Made by a program: the position numbers and the translations under genes
Shown: one piece after another, positions 24,141-34,910 of the stretch
Numbering within the stretch: position 1 is the first letter of the stretch
How the letters are laid out: every line of letters starts with the position of its first letter
NCBI RefSeq assembly: GCF_029962835.1
Contig: NC_080581.1
Location: 19,978,001-20,042,000 of the forward strand
Length of the DNA stretch: 64,000 bases
Reading direction: 5' to 3'
Source: Magnolia sinica
Lineage: Eukaryota > Streptophyta > Magnoliopsida > Magnoliales > Magnoliaceae
Notes under the pieces: generated by a model
Seen by the model: the letters and a program-made list of their open reading frames with translations, nothing else
The model's database searches: none
Told to the model about the DNA's origin: nothing

Positions 24141-24402
24141 TGAGTGCATTTATTTCTTCTTCTTAATCTTCTTCTTCTTTTCCTCTTTCTTGATTCCGTT
24201 GGAGATCCAGTCATCCAGATGAAGATCTAAATGGATGACTATGATCATTTACACTTTTTATGTGATGGATACAATGCATACATTAGGGATCGGGTTCCGT
24301 GATGGCCTGATGTGTTGGGCCAGGTGCTAGAGAATGGGGTCCACCTGATGAGTGGCTTGGATCTCGAATCGGGTTCCATGATGGCCCGCCTTTTGCACGT
24401 CG

Positions 24403-24546
24403 TCCATCTGTTTGGACAATGGGCCCACCTGATGTATGCGGTGTTTCCATGATGTCCATCTATTTGGATAGTGGGCCCATATAATGTATGGGTTATATCC
24501 ACACTGTCCATCTGTTTGGACAATGGGCCCACCTGATGTATGCGTT
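24403..24546. repeat. 52-bp tandem repeat, left part of array
   Basis: Units start with 'tccatct' at 24403, 24455 and 24507, spaced exactly 52 bp. Each holds 'tttggacaatgggcccacct' and 'gatgtatg'. The third unit is cut by the Athila insertion after 40 bp and resumes at 46978. Confidence 0.9.
24542..24546. repeat. Athila target-site duplication, left copy
   Basis: gcgtt here and acgtt at 46973-46977 (4 of 5). Removing one copy restores the 52-bp repeat phase exactly. Confidence 0.7.
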
Positions 24547-26595
24547 TGTTCACTCCCCAAGTATAGGGTTGTGATGTAGTAATAAACTCGGTGAGACCGA
24601 GGTCGAATCCCAAGGGACTGATACCTATACGTTATCTGAAAATAACTAGAATGAGATGAAATCTAATTTGAGTTGTAATTTGAGGAATAATAATGAAATA
24701 CTAATCTAACACTTAATGAATTCAGAGGAAGGAAACTAGGGATTCAGAGGATCCACTTATAGAGATCAGGGAGATCTTATGCCTGCTTCAAAAATCATGG
24801 AAATCAACTGGACTTCCTTTGATATAGTTTTCAAGAGATGAAAGGTATATGAATTAGAGTGGATTCCATCACAAAACCATGCACATGAGACAAAGCAAAC
24901 AACAAAATCAAACCAATTCACAGCCAATCTGAGTGATGTATGAATGTCAGGAAGAGTTCCGTCATCCAACCATGTCCAAGGGGCAATAGTGAACAACAGG
25001 GTTTCCTAACTGCATAGTCACAATAAGGGAATGGACATACTCAAAGCCATCACAAATATATTGTAATTTAAGTCACAATAAATCATTAAAAACTTGAAAG
25101 CATTCCATTTAATCAAACTAGAATCAACGTCAGTTCATCACATGCATCCAAGCCGTAGGATCAACCCCATCATGCCACAAGCTTCACCTCTTAGCCCTAG
25201 CTAAGAGATTCAGCCCAACATGAATGGGCTGGATCCAAAACAAATAAAAAAAAAAAAAACTACTTTTAACTCCCTGTCTAACGTTCCACCTTCCAGCCCA
25301 AGCCTTGCTCCCAACTTCACGTCCCAGCTTTTCCAGATCCCCCCTCTTTTCTCTCTCTCTCTCCGTTTTATATGAGCCAGGGCAGTGCAGATGGCAGTTT
25401 TAGAGAGCCGACTTTGCTGGAGTTGGACTTTAGGCACAGCAATAGGCGAAAATCGCCAGCTGCTGCGACGATACCTCACGCAGTTATGATGGCGGCGTCT
25501 CAACTCTTCTCTTCTTTGCTTTCTTTCTAAAAGGACAACGTCCCGTGGGCCTGCTTTGAACGATCTACATGATGGACGGTCCAAATCGTCCATCCGATCA
25601 CCGTTGAGATTACGTAACGGCCCGCAAAAGTCGGGCAGCGTCCGGCTACGAAAACAGGGCTGTGCTGATGCGTGGTGGGGCTCATGAACGATAACAAAAA
25701 CGAGATCCGATCCGTCCATTGAGTTCTTCTAGGAATTTAAGTTGGGAAGGGATTTTTTCCTTGGGTTTAGTGCGGACCATCAAATCATATATTTCCACCG
25801 TCTATCTTGCATTTGAATGATTGGAAACCGTTCTTCGCTGCCTTCTGTGATTTCGTCACCCAAGACATGATCATAAGGCCCTCTAAAGTCTGATGGACGG
25901 TCCTGATCATCTGTAAAATTGACCGTGGTGGCCCACGAAAAACCATCCGCAAGCTCTGTTTGAGCTTTCGCAGCGGCAGTTTCCAACTTTGAGTCGGTCC
26001 TGTTAACCGACTTCAATGACTCGGTGCACAACGCTTGTTGCACCTGCTGTGCACTCACACCCATAATTATGGGGTCCACAGTGATATTTGAAAAATCTAC
26101 TCCGACCATCTATTTTGTCATCCATTTTAAGGGGTTGAGACCAAAATAAAGCATATCCAGATATCAAGCGAGCCCCAAATCATTGATTTATGGGCTAATA
26201 TGTCCATTGGGCCACTTCCAGAGGGATCCAATGGCTGAAATTTGACGTGTACGGTTAGTTTTTGGTCTTCGAGCCTTGTATAAAGTTTTGAGCCGAATAG
26301 ATGATGAAAATCCAATGATCTTGCATTCTGGCTGACTTTCAGGCTGCTTGAGCTTCAGTTTCTCGATTTTCGCGGATCCCTGGCGTATAGTTCCGTCGAT
26401 CTTGGTCCCCTGGGGTCCGTCCCTTGCCTTTAGTGTCATCAGAGCATTAAATCCATGCTTTAAGCTCCCTTTTCAGTCCATGCTCGTAAATACACTCTGC
26501 ATCACAAACATGATTAAAGCGGGCCATTAAACGGTACTATGTTTGTAAATCCAGGCAATAACTGGGGTCTGATATGCAATATTTGACCCTCAACA
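24547..26595 (-). mobile_element. Athila 3' LTR (2049 bp)
   Basis: Starts TGTTCACTCC and ends CCTCAACA. Collinear with the two halves of the other LTR (34039-34877 and 45796-46972). In the first ~830 bp I count roughly 16 base differences by eye, about 2%, mostly transitions. ORFs at 25210-25719 and 25780-26109 are LTR sequence, not genes. Minus-strand TATA at about 25366-25372. Confidence 0.88.
25366..25374 (-). promoter_or_regulatory. TATA box of the Athila 3' LTR
   Basis: Minus strand reads CATATAAAACGG followed by a GA-rich leader (gagagagagagag) within 12 bp. The same arrangement is at 34868-34876 in the other LTR and, on the plus strand, at 53826-53835 in the LTR fragment. Confidence 0.6.
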
Positions 26596-27978
26596 CAACC
26601 CCCAACCAGCATCTTGCTAATCTCGAGCAAGGTATGCAAAAAAATAAATTGAGAATTACAGGACAATTTCTACAAACTCAAGAGATTTATGAAAAACAAT
26701 TCAGATACTCGAATTCTAAGATTCATGAATGTTGGCATTACTTTCTCCTGAAATCAAGCTCACGGTAAACTTCATAATCAAGCTCAAATATTAATCCATT
26801 AATTAGAACGATTCTAAATATTGAGTTCCATGAGTGTATAGTGTAATCTTGGCTTAACACTATTAAAATTCACTTTTCTATTGATATCATTGGTAACCAC
26901 AAGAGAATTCATGATAACCAACACCTAAACCAAAGCTTGATTCATTCTTCCAGCTTTTGATGATTTTCACACTATGTCAACTTTTTTTTTTCCAAAAGTA
27001 AAGCCAAGGAGGAGAATTGAATCTACACCTATAGGGAGCAAATCTATGGTAAAGACCAGTCGCCAAAAAGTTTTTGAATGTCAACCTTGGGAAATCAAAC
27101 CTTCTCCTGTAGGGAGCAAACCTATGGTGAAAACCATTCGCCCAATGCTTTCAATTTCTCAGGTTGGTTCCTCTCAAGCTTAGTGATCACCAAATTAATC
27201 CTTCAATATCGAATGAAACCTTAATGTGTAAGCAAGATGTGACATGTAAAATTATGATTCAATCAATGTTTAAAACTTCTAATCATGGATTAATAGTTCA
27301 AACTTAGCTGTGAAATCTAACAGATAACTGAATCCAAGAGTCATAAATTACCAACATCATGTATTTTGCAATTCCAAGTGTCCCAGATGGCCATCAAAAT
27401 CACTTTGAATTCATACGAAATTTTAAAAAAATTTAAAATTTTCACAATTTTCGCTCAAGACCAAGAAAACACTGATTAGGAAACCTAATCTCCCACCCCC
27501 AACCTAAAATCTACATTGTCCTCAATGTAAAAGAAATAAGCATGCAATGCACCTGGGACAATGAAAATATAAGAGTGATGGAAAGATAGTACCTGGATGA
27601 AAGAATCAAGAGTCTTTCCAAAGATATCTACGTAAGAGCAGGTCAGCACAAGAGAGAAACCAACAAAAGTAAAAGAAATATTACAAAAATAAAATCCTAT
27701 CTACACCACTTTCGCAGGTGCTCTCAATTGCATTTAGCGTATGCAACAAGCCTTTAAACCCCTAGGTTGCCCCTAGTAGAGGAGTTGTAGTCGTGTGAGG
27801 GTTTGCAGCAATGTTACCCACAAATATTGAACTAACTAACTAGGAAAATGAAACGGAATGAAAAGCTGGGTTGCCTCCCAGGAGCGCTAAGTTTACCGTC
27901 TTCAGCCAAACAAATAAAGCAACTATCCTAGTCCTATGAACGCGATAAACCTACCTATACCTCCATCAGACTAAGAGA
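26596..27978 (-). other. Athila 3' non-coding region
   Basis: No open frame. It begins with a weak G-rich tract next to the LTR (minus strand GGTTGGGGGTTG) as candidate polypurine tract. Around 27030-27145 there is a short direct duplication ('tagggagcaaa.ctatggt'). No env-like membrane protein is seen. Confidence 0.55.
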
Positions 27979-29217
27979 TCAATCCTGGTAAACAGGAGCA
28001 GTCAGGGGCATGGACATGTCTTCTGAATCAAATTTCTCGACAAATGGTTTCAATCGATGTCCATTGACTTTAAACTCCTTACCATTGTCGGGATCTCTTA
28101 TCTCAACGGCCCCATGAGGAAAAACAGTAACAACAATGTAAGGGTCAGTCTAACGAGATCGAAGCTTACCCGGAAAGAGATGTAATCGAGAATTGTACAA
28201 AAGGACCTTCTGACCAGGCGTGAATGATTTTCGCAAAATGTGTTGGTCATGAAATGCTTTCATCTTGTCCTTGTAAATTCTCAAATTATTGTACGCATCA
28301 TTCCGGATTTTCTCAAGTTCATTCAATTGAAGTTTGCGTAGCGAGCTAACGTTGTCCAGATTGAAATTAAGATTTTTGATCGCCCAGTACGCTTTATGTT
28401 CTAGCTCCACAGGCAAGTGACAAGCTTTCCCATAGACAAGTCTAAAGGGAGACATTCCAATAGGGGTTTTAAAGGCAGTACGGTATGCCCATAAGGCATC
28501 GGTCAATCGGATTGACCAATCCTTACGGTCAGGGTTAACCGTTTTCTTCAAAATGTGTTTAATTTTTCTATTAGAAATCTCAGCTTGCCCACTTGTCTGT
28601 GGGTGATACGGGGTGCTCACCTTATGAGAGATATCATATTTCTTCATTAAGCTCTCAAATGGTTTATTACAAAAGTGTGAGCCCCCATCACTAATGATGG
28701 CTCGAGGCATTCCGAATCGAGAAAGGATGTTTTCTTTTAGGAATTTAATGACCGTGTGATGGTCATTAGTTCGACACGGAATCGCTTCAACCCATTTAGT
28801 GACATAATCCACGGCGAGCAAAATATACAGATTTCCAAACGATTGGGAGAATGGTCCCATGAAATCGATGCCCCAGCAATCAAATGCTTCAATGATAAGG
28901 ATGGGATTCAAAGGCATCATATTTCGACGGGACAATGCTCTCAATTTCTGACAACGCTCACAAGCTTTGCAAAACTCATGAGTGTCCCTAAACTTAGTGG
29001 GCCAGTAAAAGCTACACTGCAAAATCTTAGCCGTGGTCTTTTTAGCAGAAAAGTGACCACCACAGGCCTGTGAGTGACAAAAAGAGATGACGCTCTGATG
29101 CTCATTGTCTGGCACACATCTCCTCAAGATTTGGTCTGGGCAATATTTAAATAAATATGGATCGTCCCAGAAAAAGTTACGTACCTTGGTGAAAAATTTC
29201 TTCTTATCTTGCGCAGT
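27979..29217 (-). pseudogene. Integrase of the Athila-like element
   Basis: Begins after the TAG at 29218. Zinc-binding HHCC region (HSQACGGH … CKACERC), then the catalytic triad in 'GIDFMGPF', 'IISDGGSHF' and 'QAEISNRKI' with exactly 35 residues between the second Asp and Glu, the DDX35E signature. C-terminal '[12 protein letters not shown]'-like tail is cut by TAG at 28150. In the same frame the GPF-type tail continues ('PYIVVTVFPHGAVEI … FKVNGHRLKPF') to the true stop at 27979. No chromodomain. Confidence 0.9.
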
Positions 29218-29436
29218 CTACTGTGTCAGTATGGAACTTGTGGCAAGGTAATTAGCAATATCAGCGAACCAAGGTAAATGGGAGACTCTGAACAATTGTT
29301 CATCAGGGAACATGTCATTGATATGTGTCGTTTCAAGGGAATCAGAGAGATTAAGGCGAGAAAGATGGTCAGCCAATACGTTCTTTACTCCCTTTTTATC
29401 TTTTATTTCTAAGTCAAATTCCTGGAGTAGGAGGAT

Positions 29437-29760
29437 TCATCGTATTAGGCGGGGCTTAGAATCATTCTTAGAAAGAAGATACTTAAGTGCTGCATGGTCT
29501 GTGTAGATAATGATTTTGGATCCGATCAAGTAGGACCTAAATTTGTCTAAGGCGAGCACTACGTCTAAGAGTTCCTTTTCCGTAGTCAAGTAGTTCACTT
29601 GGGCAGGATTTAAAGTCCTACTCGCGTAATGAATGACGTAGGGCCTCTTATCTTTTCTCTGGCCTAGAATCGCTTCAAGAGCATAATCAGAAGTGTCGCA
29701 CATAAGCTCAAAAGGAAGGCTCCAATCGGATGGCTGCATGATAGGTGCAGTGGTTAACAT
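29437..29760 (-). pseudogene. RNase H domain of the Athila-like element
   Basis: '[17 protein letters not shown]', '[20 protein letters not shown]' and '[11 protein letters not shown]' give the Asp-Glu-Asp acidic residues of Ty3-type RNase H. The segment ends at a TGA where the family normally has Trp. Confidence 0.88.
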
Positions 29761-29799
29761 GCCCTTAAGCTTGGTGAAAGCTTCCTGGCATTGCTCAGT

Positions 29800-30621
29800 T
29801 CACTCGTATGGTGCATCCTTTTGCAGAAGATTACATAAGGGACGAGAGAGGAGACTAAAGTCCTTTATGAATCGTTTATAAAACCCTGCGTGTCCCAAGA
29901 AGGATCGCACATCTCTGATGTTCTTGGGTGGAGGTAGGTTAGAGATGAGATCGATTTTTACCTTATCCATCTCGATTCCTTTGGACGAGATAATATGTCC
30001 AAGGACAATTCCCTTATGAACCATGAAATGACACTTCTCCCAATTAAGTACCAAGTTCTTCTCTTCACATCTTTTCAGCACACATTTAAGACTCTCTAAG
30101 CACTTGCTGAAAGATGAACCGAAAACAGAGAAATCATCCATGAAGACCTCTAAATATTTCCCCACCATATCAGAAAAGATACTCATCATACATTACTGAA
30201 AGGTGGCGGGGGCATTACATAATCCGAATGGCATCCTTCTGCAGGCAAAGGTGCCGTAGGGACATGTAAATGTAGTCTTTTCCTGGTCCTCAGGGGCGAT
30301 TTCAATCTGATTGTAACCCAAATACCCGTCAAGGAAACAATAATAGGAATGACCAGCTAGCCTTTTCAAGATTTGATCAATGAAGGGTAAAGGAAAGTGG
30401 TCCTTCCTCGTGACGGTATTCAACTTCCTGTAGTCAATGCACATTCTCCAACCCGTAGAAACTCTAGTTGGCGCGAGTTCATTATTAGCATTAGCTACGA
30501 TGGTGATCCTGGACTTCTTAGGAACCACCTGAGTTGGAATCACCCATTGACTATCGGATATGGGGTATATGATACCCACATCTAATAGTTTAAGAACCTC
30601 GGCCTTAGCTACTTCCCTCAT
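29800..30621 (-). pseudogene. Reverse transcriptase of the Athila-like element
   Basis: RT motifs in order: 'VVPKK' (motif 1), 'WRMCIDYRKLN', 'HFPLPFIDQ' and 'FLDGYLGYNQI', where the catalytic Asp of motif A is kept. Then come 'RMPFGLCNAPATFQ' (motif B), a stop at 30193, and 'FMDDFSVFG' with the catalytic DD at about 30133-30138. 'LGHIISSKGIEMD' and 'SFLGHAGFYKRFIKDF' follow. Apart from the stop, catalytic residues are intact. Confidence 0.9.
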
Positions 30622-30645
30622 GTTTGGATTTAGTCTATGTTGTGA

Positions 30646-31605
30646 TTACCGAACGGTCTTAATATTATCCTCAAGATAAATGCGGTGAGTACAAATCGAG
30701 GGATTAATTCCCTTGAGGTCCGCTATTGTCCATCCAAGGGCTCCCTTATGCTCAATGAGAGTAGATATAAGCATACTCTCCTGTTCTTTCTCCAGGTGGG
30801 CAGAGATCACTACCGGGTATGTCTCATCTTGACCTAAATAGACATATTTTAAATCAGAGGGCAAAGGTTTTAAGTCAAGCTTCGGTGGCTTGAGGTTTGA
30901 CGGTAGAGGCACCACATCAGTTTGAGGCAACTCTTCAAATTGTGGCCTCCACCGATTAACTTCAAGTACCGGTGCAGTATCAAGCAAGGCACACGTCTCC
31001 CTAATCATGTCATCATCAAAATCATGGGAGTGGGCCAGGCACATCTCTAGAGGGTCAAAGGATAAGGTCAGAGGTGTTGTATCTTCCACTAAAAAGTCAA
31101 TCATGTTAATGTCGTGGAAATCGTCATCATCCTCTAAGTTTCTATCGTTATTGAAAAAGATGTTTGACTCCAATGTCATATTCCCAAAAGACATAGTCAT
31201 GACACCATTCCTGCAATTGATAATTACGTTTGAAGTGGCAAGGAATGGGTGACCAAGAATGACGGGGATCTGAGTGCTCATGTTATTGATGGGTTCAGTG
31301 TCCAGGATGATAAAATCTATAAGGTAGTAAAATCTATCAACTTGGACCAACACATCCTCAATTATCCCTCTTGGTACACGAACAGAGCGATCAGCAAGTT
31401 GTAGTGTGGTTAGGGTGGGTTTTAATTCACCCAAACCTAACTGTTTGTATACCGAGTAGGGAATCAGATTGACACTCGCTCCTAAGTCAAGAAGTGCATG
31501 ATCAATTCGATGGTCACCGATTACACATGATATGGTTAGGCTACCGGGATCTTTGAATTTCTGTGGCACGTCTTTCTTTGGGTTGGCACTCACTTTCTCG
31601 GTCAA
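30646..31605 (-). pseudogene. Aspartic protease region of the Athila-like element
   Basis: The motif ALLDLGASVNLIPYSVY contains the catalytic Asp at codon ~31488. DLGAS in place of DTGAS is usual in the Athila group. Flanking 'GLGELKPT' and 'VRVPRGIIEDVLVQVD' match pepsin-like retroviral protease folds. The C-terminal part (after 'INMIDFLVE') is the protease-RT linker, ending at TAA 30646-30648. The protease would cut the polyprotein into mature products. Confidence 0.85.
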
Positions 31606-32109
31606 GAAGATCTTTTTTTGAATACTCTGCCATCATTTGGTCGTACATAAGTCTTTCAGGAATTTGGCATATGAAGGTATCTGTTTTACAACATCAAGTA
31701 GAGGAATATTGACTTTCACTTGTTTCAACACTTCTAGGATATCCTAAGAGTTAGAGAGAGGTTTTGGTGCGACCAACCGTTGGGGAAATGGAGCAACTGG
31801 CTTTTCTAGAAGTTCTGGTTCTAATTTTTGTGGGGCCTCAATAGATCTATTATTATTGTCCTCTTCTGGTTCTTGAGGCTTTTCGGGCCTAACCGGAAGG
31901 GTTTTATCAATGATATTCCTACTCCTAAGAGTGGTGATGGATTTAGCGTGCCCCATTTGATTTGAAGAGCTGGGATCACTTGTCTCGTATTGCGGTTTAG
32001 GATTAGGGAGCGGTTGTATAGGAAGCATCCCCTTTTCTATAACTGTCACACGTGAATCCATCTTTTGCATAAAGTCTCTCATTGCATAGGTCAACTCTTG
32101 CATGGAATT

Positions 32110-33228
32110 TTAAACCGGTTCTTCTTGAGGTTTCCCCTGATTTGGATTTTGATTGAAGAAACTTTGAGGGGTAGCAGTTTGTCCATTTCTCCAACTAAAG
32201 TTTGGATGATTTTTCCAACCAGGATTGTACGTATTAGAGATTGGTCCATTGAAAGGTCTTTGATAATTATTTACGGCATTGGATTGTTCATTCAACACTT
32301 CTCGAAAGGCGGGTATTGTAGGGCAATTTTCAGTTGTATGAATATTCCAATCACAGATGCCGCAAACACTTTCATTAACCTTATCCTTCTTTCCTTCCAT
32401 GGCCTCAACTTTTCTTATGAGCGTTGTCACTTTACATTTGAGATCATCCTCTTCTTTCAAGAGATACAATCCACCTTTCTCCTTTAATTGAGTCGGCCTA
32501 GACGTGGTGTTTAACTTTGGGTAATAGTCCCATGATTGTGTTTTTTCAGCAAGACTATCGAGGTAATCCCATACCTCGTCAACATTTTTATTAATGAATT
32601 CTCCATTACACATCGTCTTGACCATTTGGCACATGGAAGATGTCAGTCCATCATAGAAAAAATTTGTAATGCGCCACATTTCAAAGCCGTGTTGTGGGCA
32701 TGAACTGACCAAATCCTTAAACCTTTCCCAACATTGGTAAAATGTTTCATCCTCCTTTTGGGTGAAGTTCATGATTGCTTTTCTAAGGGTAATTGTTTTA
32801 TGATGTGGAAAGAATTTCTTTATAAATTCCATTTGCATATCATTCCATGTGCCAATGGATCTAGGATGCAGTGAATGTAACCACGCCTTAGCCTTCTCTT
32901 TTAAAGAAAAAGGAAAGAGTCTCAGCCTGACTGTTTCCTCAGACACATTTTGAAAATATAAAGTGGCTCTGATCTCATCAAACTCTTTCAGATGTAGATA
33001 TGGTTCTTCAGATTCAAGCCCATGGAACTTAGGAAGGAGTTGGATAATCCCTGGCTTGATGTCCATATGTCTTGTATTTCCAGGAAAAATCATGCATAAG
33101 GGCGTACTCACCCCCACTGGTTGTAGATAATCTCGTAAAGTACGAGGCGGGGGTGCTTGATGCACCTCATTCTCATCCTGAATGTCCTCTACCCTGGGTT
33201 GAGGTAGAAAAGGTTGGTTTTCAGCCAT
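32110..33228 (-). pseudogene. gag domain of the Athila-like element
   Basis: About 372 residues. The retrotransposon gag core is clear: 'LRDYLQP' near the N-terminus, then 'GIIQLLPKFHGLESEEPYLH', 'FPFSLKEKAKAWL', 'KKFFPHHKT' and 'CWERFKDL', the standard Retrotrans_gag block that packages element RNA into particles. Near the C-terminus a 'CGICDWNIHTTENCP' segment is zinc-knuckle-like (C-x2-C-x6-H-x4-C, atypical spacing). Ends at an in-frame TAA. The following segment to 31744 is the gag-protease linker. Confidence 0.88.
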
Positions 33229-34014
33229 TACTTTAATTAACTCAGGGGATTTCGAGTGGTGTCTAGTCCTGCGATGGATAGTCAACCCCTCAACCAATCC
33301 TCCTTCAGTCAAGAGACATCGAGTGTTGTCACGGGCCCACTTAGGCATGAAACACTCGCAGCCCTCAATCAAATTTGAAACGAAAAGAAAATCTAGAAAG
33401 AAAGAGAGAGTTGAAAAGAAATTACCAAATTGAAGTCCCTAAGTTAAAGACCTGCAAAAGAAAACAAACAAGTGAGCTCTAAAGAGAAGGTCTAGAATTA
33501 GAAAATCCTTAAAAGGAAAGATGGAAGTAAACTAGTTTCTAAAAGAAGAAAAGTCTAAACTAGAAAGTAAATTACTAAAAGAGAACTGAAAAATAGAAAG
33601 TAGAGAGAAAGCTTACCGAATTAGAAATTTCTACCTTAAAAGCCTACACAATAGGTAAGTTAGTTTCTACACAAAAATTCTACAAGCAGAAAATTTCTAA
33701 AAATAAATTAGGAAACAAAGTTAGATTCTAAAAGAGTTAAAATTAGAAAGTTTCTAAAAATAAACTATTTCCTAAAAATAAAAAAATACTAGAATTAGAA
33801 AATTTCTAAAATTCACACCCTAATTCTAAAAATAGAAAAAGTAGAGGAATTAGAAAGGGATTACCAACTTAGAAGTTTATGTCAGGATCCTATAAAACAG
33901 GAAACAAGTTAGTTCTAGAAATTAAATAGAGATAAAATCTAAAACTAAAGTTAGTAAAATCCTAATCTCAAACTAATTCTAAACTAATTAATTTCAGAAA
34001 ATCGCAACCGTCAG
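33229..34014 (-). other. Athila 5' leader (non-coding)
   Basis: AT-rich with repeated 'ctagaattagaaaatttc' words between 33480 and 33960. It lies between primer-binding site and gag. No reading frame of note. Confidence 0.7.
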
Positions 34015-34032
34015 TCCCCGGCAACGGCGCCA
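34015..34032 (-). other. Primer-binding site (tRNA-Asp type)
   Basis: TGGCGCCGTTGCCGGGGA on the minus strand, complementary to the 3' end of plant tRNA-Asp. It lies 6 bp inside the 5' LTR edge (34039). Characteristic of Athila-group elements. Confidence 0.9.
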
Positions 34033-34038
34033 AAAACT

Positions 34039-34877
34039 CGTTCGCTCCCCAAGTATAGGGTTGTGATGTAGTAATAAACTCGGTGAGACCGAGGTCGAAT
34101 CCCAAGGGACTGATACCTGTACGTTATCTGAAAATAACTAGAATGAGATGAAATCTAATTTGAGTTGTAATTTGAGGAATAATAATGAAATACTAATCTA
34201 ATACTTAATGAATTCAGAGGAAGGAAACTAGGGATTCAGAGGATCCACTTGTAGAGATCAGGGAGATCTTATGCCTGCTTCAAAAATCATGGAAATCAAC
34301 TGGACTTCCTTTGATATAGTTTTCAAGAGATGAAAGGTATATGAATTAGAGTGGATTCCATCACAAAACCATGCACATGAGACAAAGCAAACAATAAAAT
34401 CAAACCAATTCACAGCCAATCTGAGTGATGTATGAATGTCAGGAAGAGTTCCATCATCCAACCATGTCCAAGGGGCAATAGTGAACAACGGGGTTTCCTA
34501 ACTGCATAGTCACAATAAGGGAATGGACATACTCAAAGTCATCGCAAATATATTGTAATTTAAGTCACAATAAATCATTAAAAACTTGAAAGCATTCCAT
34601 TTAATCAAACTAGAATCAACGTCAGTTCATCACATGCATCCAAGCCGTAAGATCAACCCCATCACGCCACAAGCTTCAACTCTTAGCCATAGCTAAGAGG
34701 TTCAGCCCAACATGAATGGGCTGGATCCAAAACAAATAAAATAAAATAAAAATAAAAACTACTTTGAACTCCCTGTCTAACGTTCCACCTTCCAGCCCAA
34801 GCCTTGCTCCCAACTTCACATCCCAGCTTTTCCAGATCCCCCCTCTTTTCTCTCTCTCTCTCTCCGTTTTATATGAG
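34039..34877 (-). mobile_element. Athila 5' LTR, R-U5 part
   Basis: Collinear with 24547-25376. Starts CGTTCGCTCC (TG terminus mutated to CG). Ends one base after the TATA region ('tttatatgag'), where copia-derived sequence begins. The other LTR part resumes at 45796, and about 44 bp present in the 3' LTR (25377-25420) are missing here. Confidence 0.88.
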
Positions 34878-34910
34878 ATTAAAAAAGAGCTATTAGGCTT
34901 TGATACCACT
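34878..34910 (-). other. Copia leader/PBS remnant outside the copia LTR
   Basis: Reads …agctattaggctttgataccact. The minus strand is tggtatcaaagcctaatagc, a one-base variant of the element's own primer-binding site and leader at 43774-43793. Such sequence belongs inside an element, next to its 5' LTR, not outside the 3' LTR. Confidence 0.75.

Larger units (their letters stand above)
27979..33228 (-). pseudogene. Athila-like gag-pol polyprotein, one frame with nine stops
   Basis: A single reading frame runs from ATG at 33228 to a natural stop at 27979-27981 (5.25 kb) without a frameshift. It is broken by stops at 32110 (TAA), 31744 (TAG), 31633 (TGA), 30646 (TAA), 30193 (TAA), 29800 (TGA), 29437 (TGA), 29218 (TAG) and 28150 (TAG). 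Domain order is gag, protease, RT, RNase H, integrase, as in Ty3/gypsy. At least four stops sit where the family has Trp and others where Gln or Arg is expected, all explained by C-to-T or G-to-A changes. An upstream in-frame extension to 33372 exists, but MAENQ at 33228 is the more likely start. Confidence 0.88.

Noticed and set aside
25210..26109. ORFs of 169 and 109 codons with ordinary-looking composition
   Set aside because: They lie wholly inside the Athila LTR and recur, disrupted, in the other LTR at 45714-46500. No domain recognised.
26596..27978. Search for an env-like ORF in the Athila element
   Set aside because: No open frame, signal peptide or membrane segment between integrase and the 3' LTR.
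34015..34032. tRNA-Asp-like sequence as a tRNA gene
   Set aside because: Only the 18-nt 3'-end complement is present, at the exact primer-binding position of the retrotransposon.
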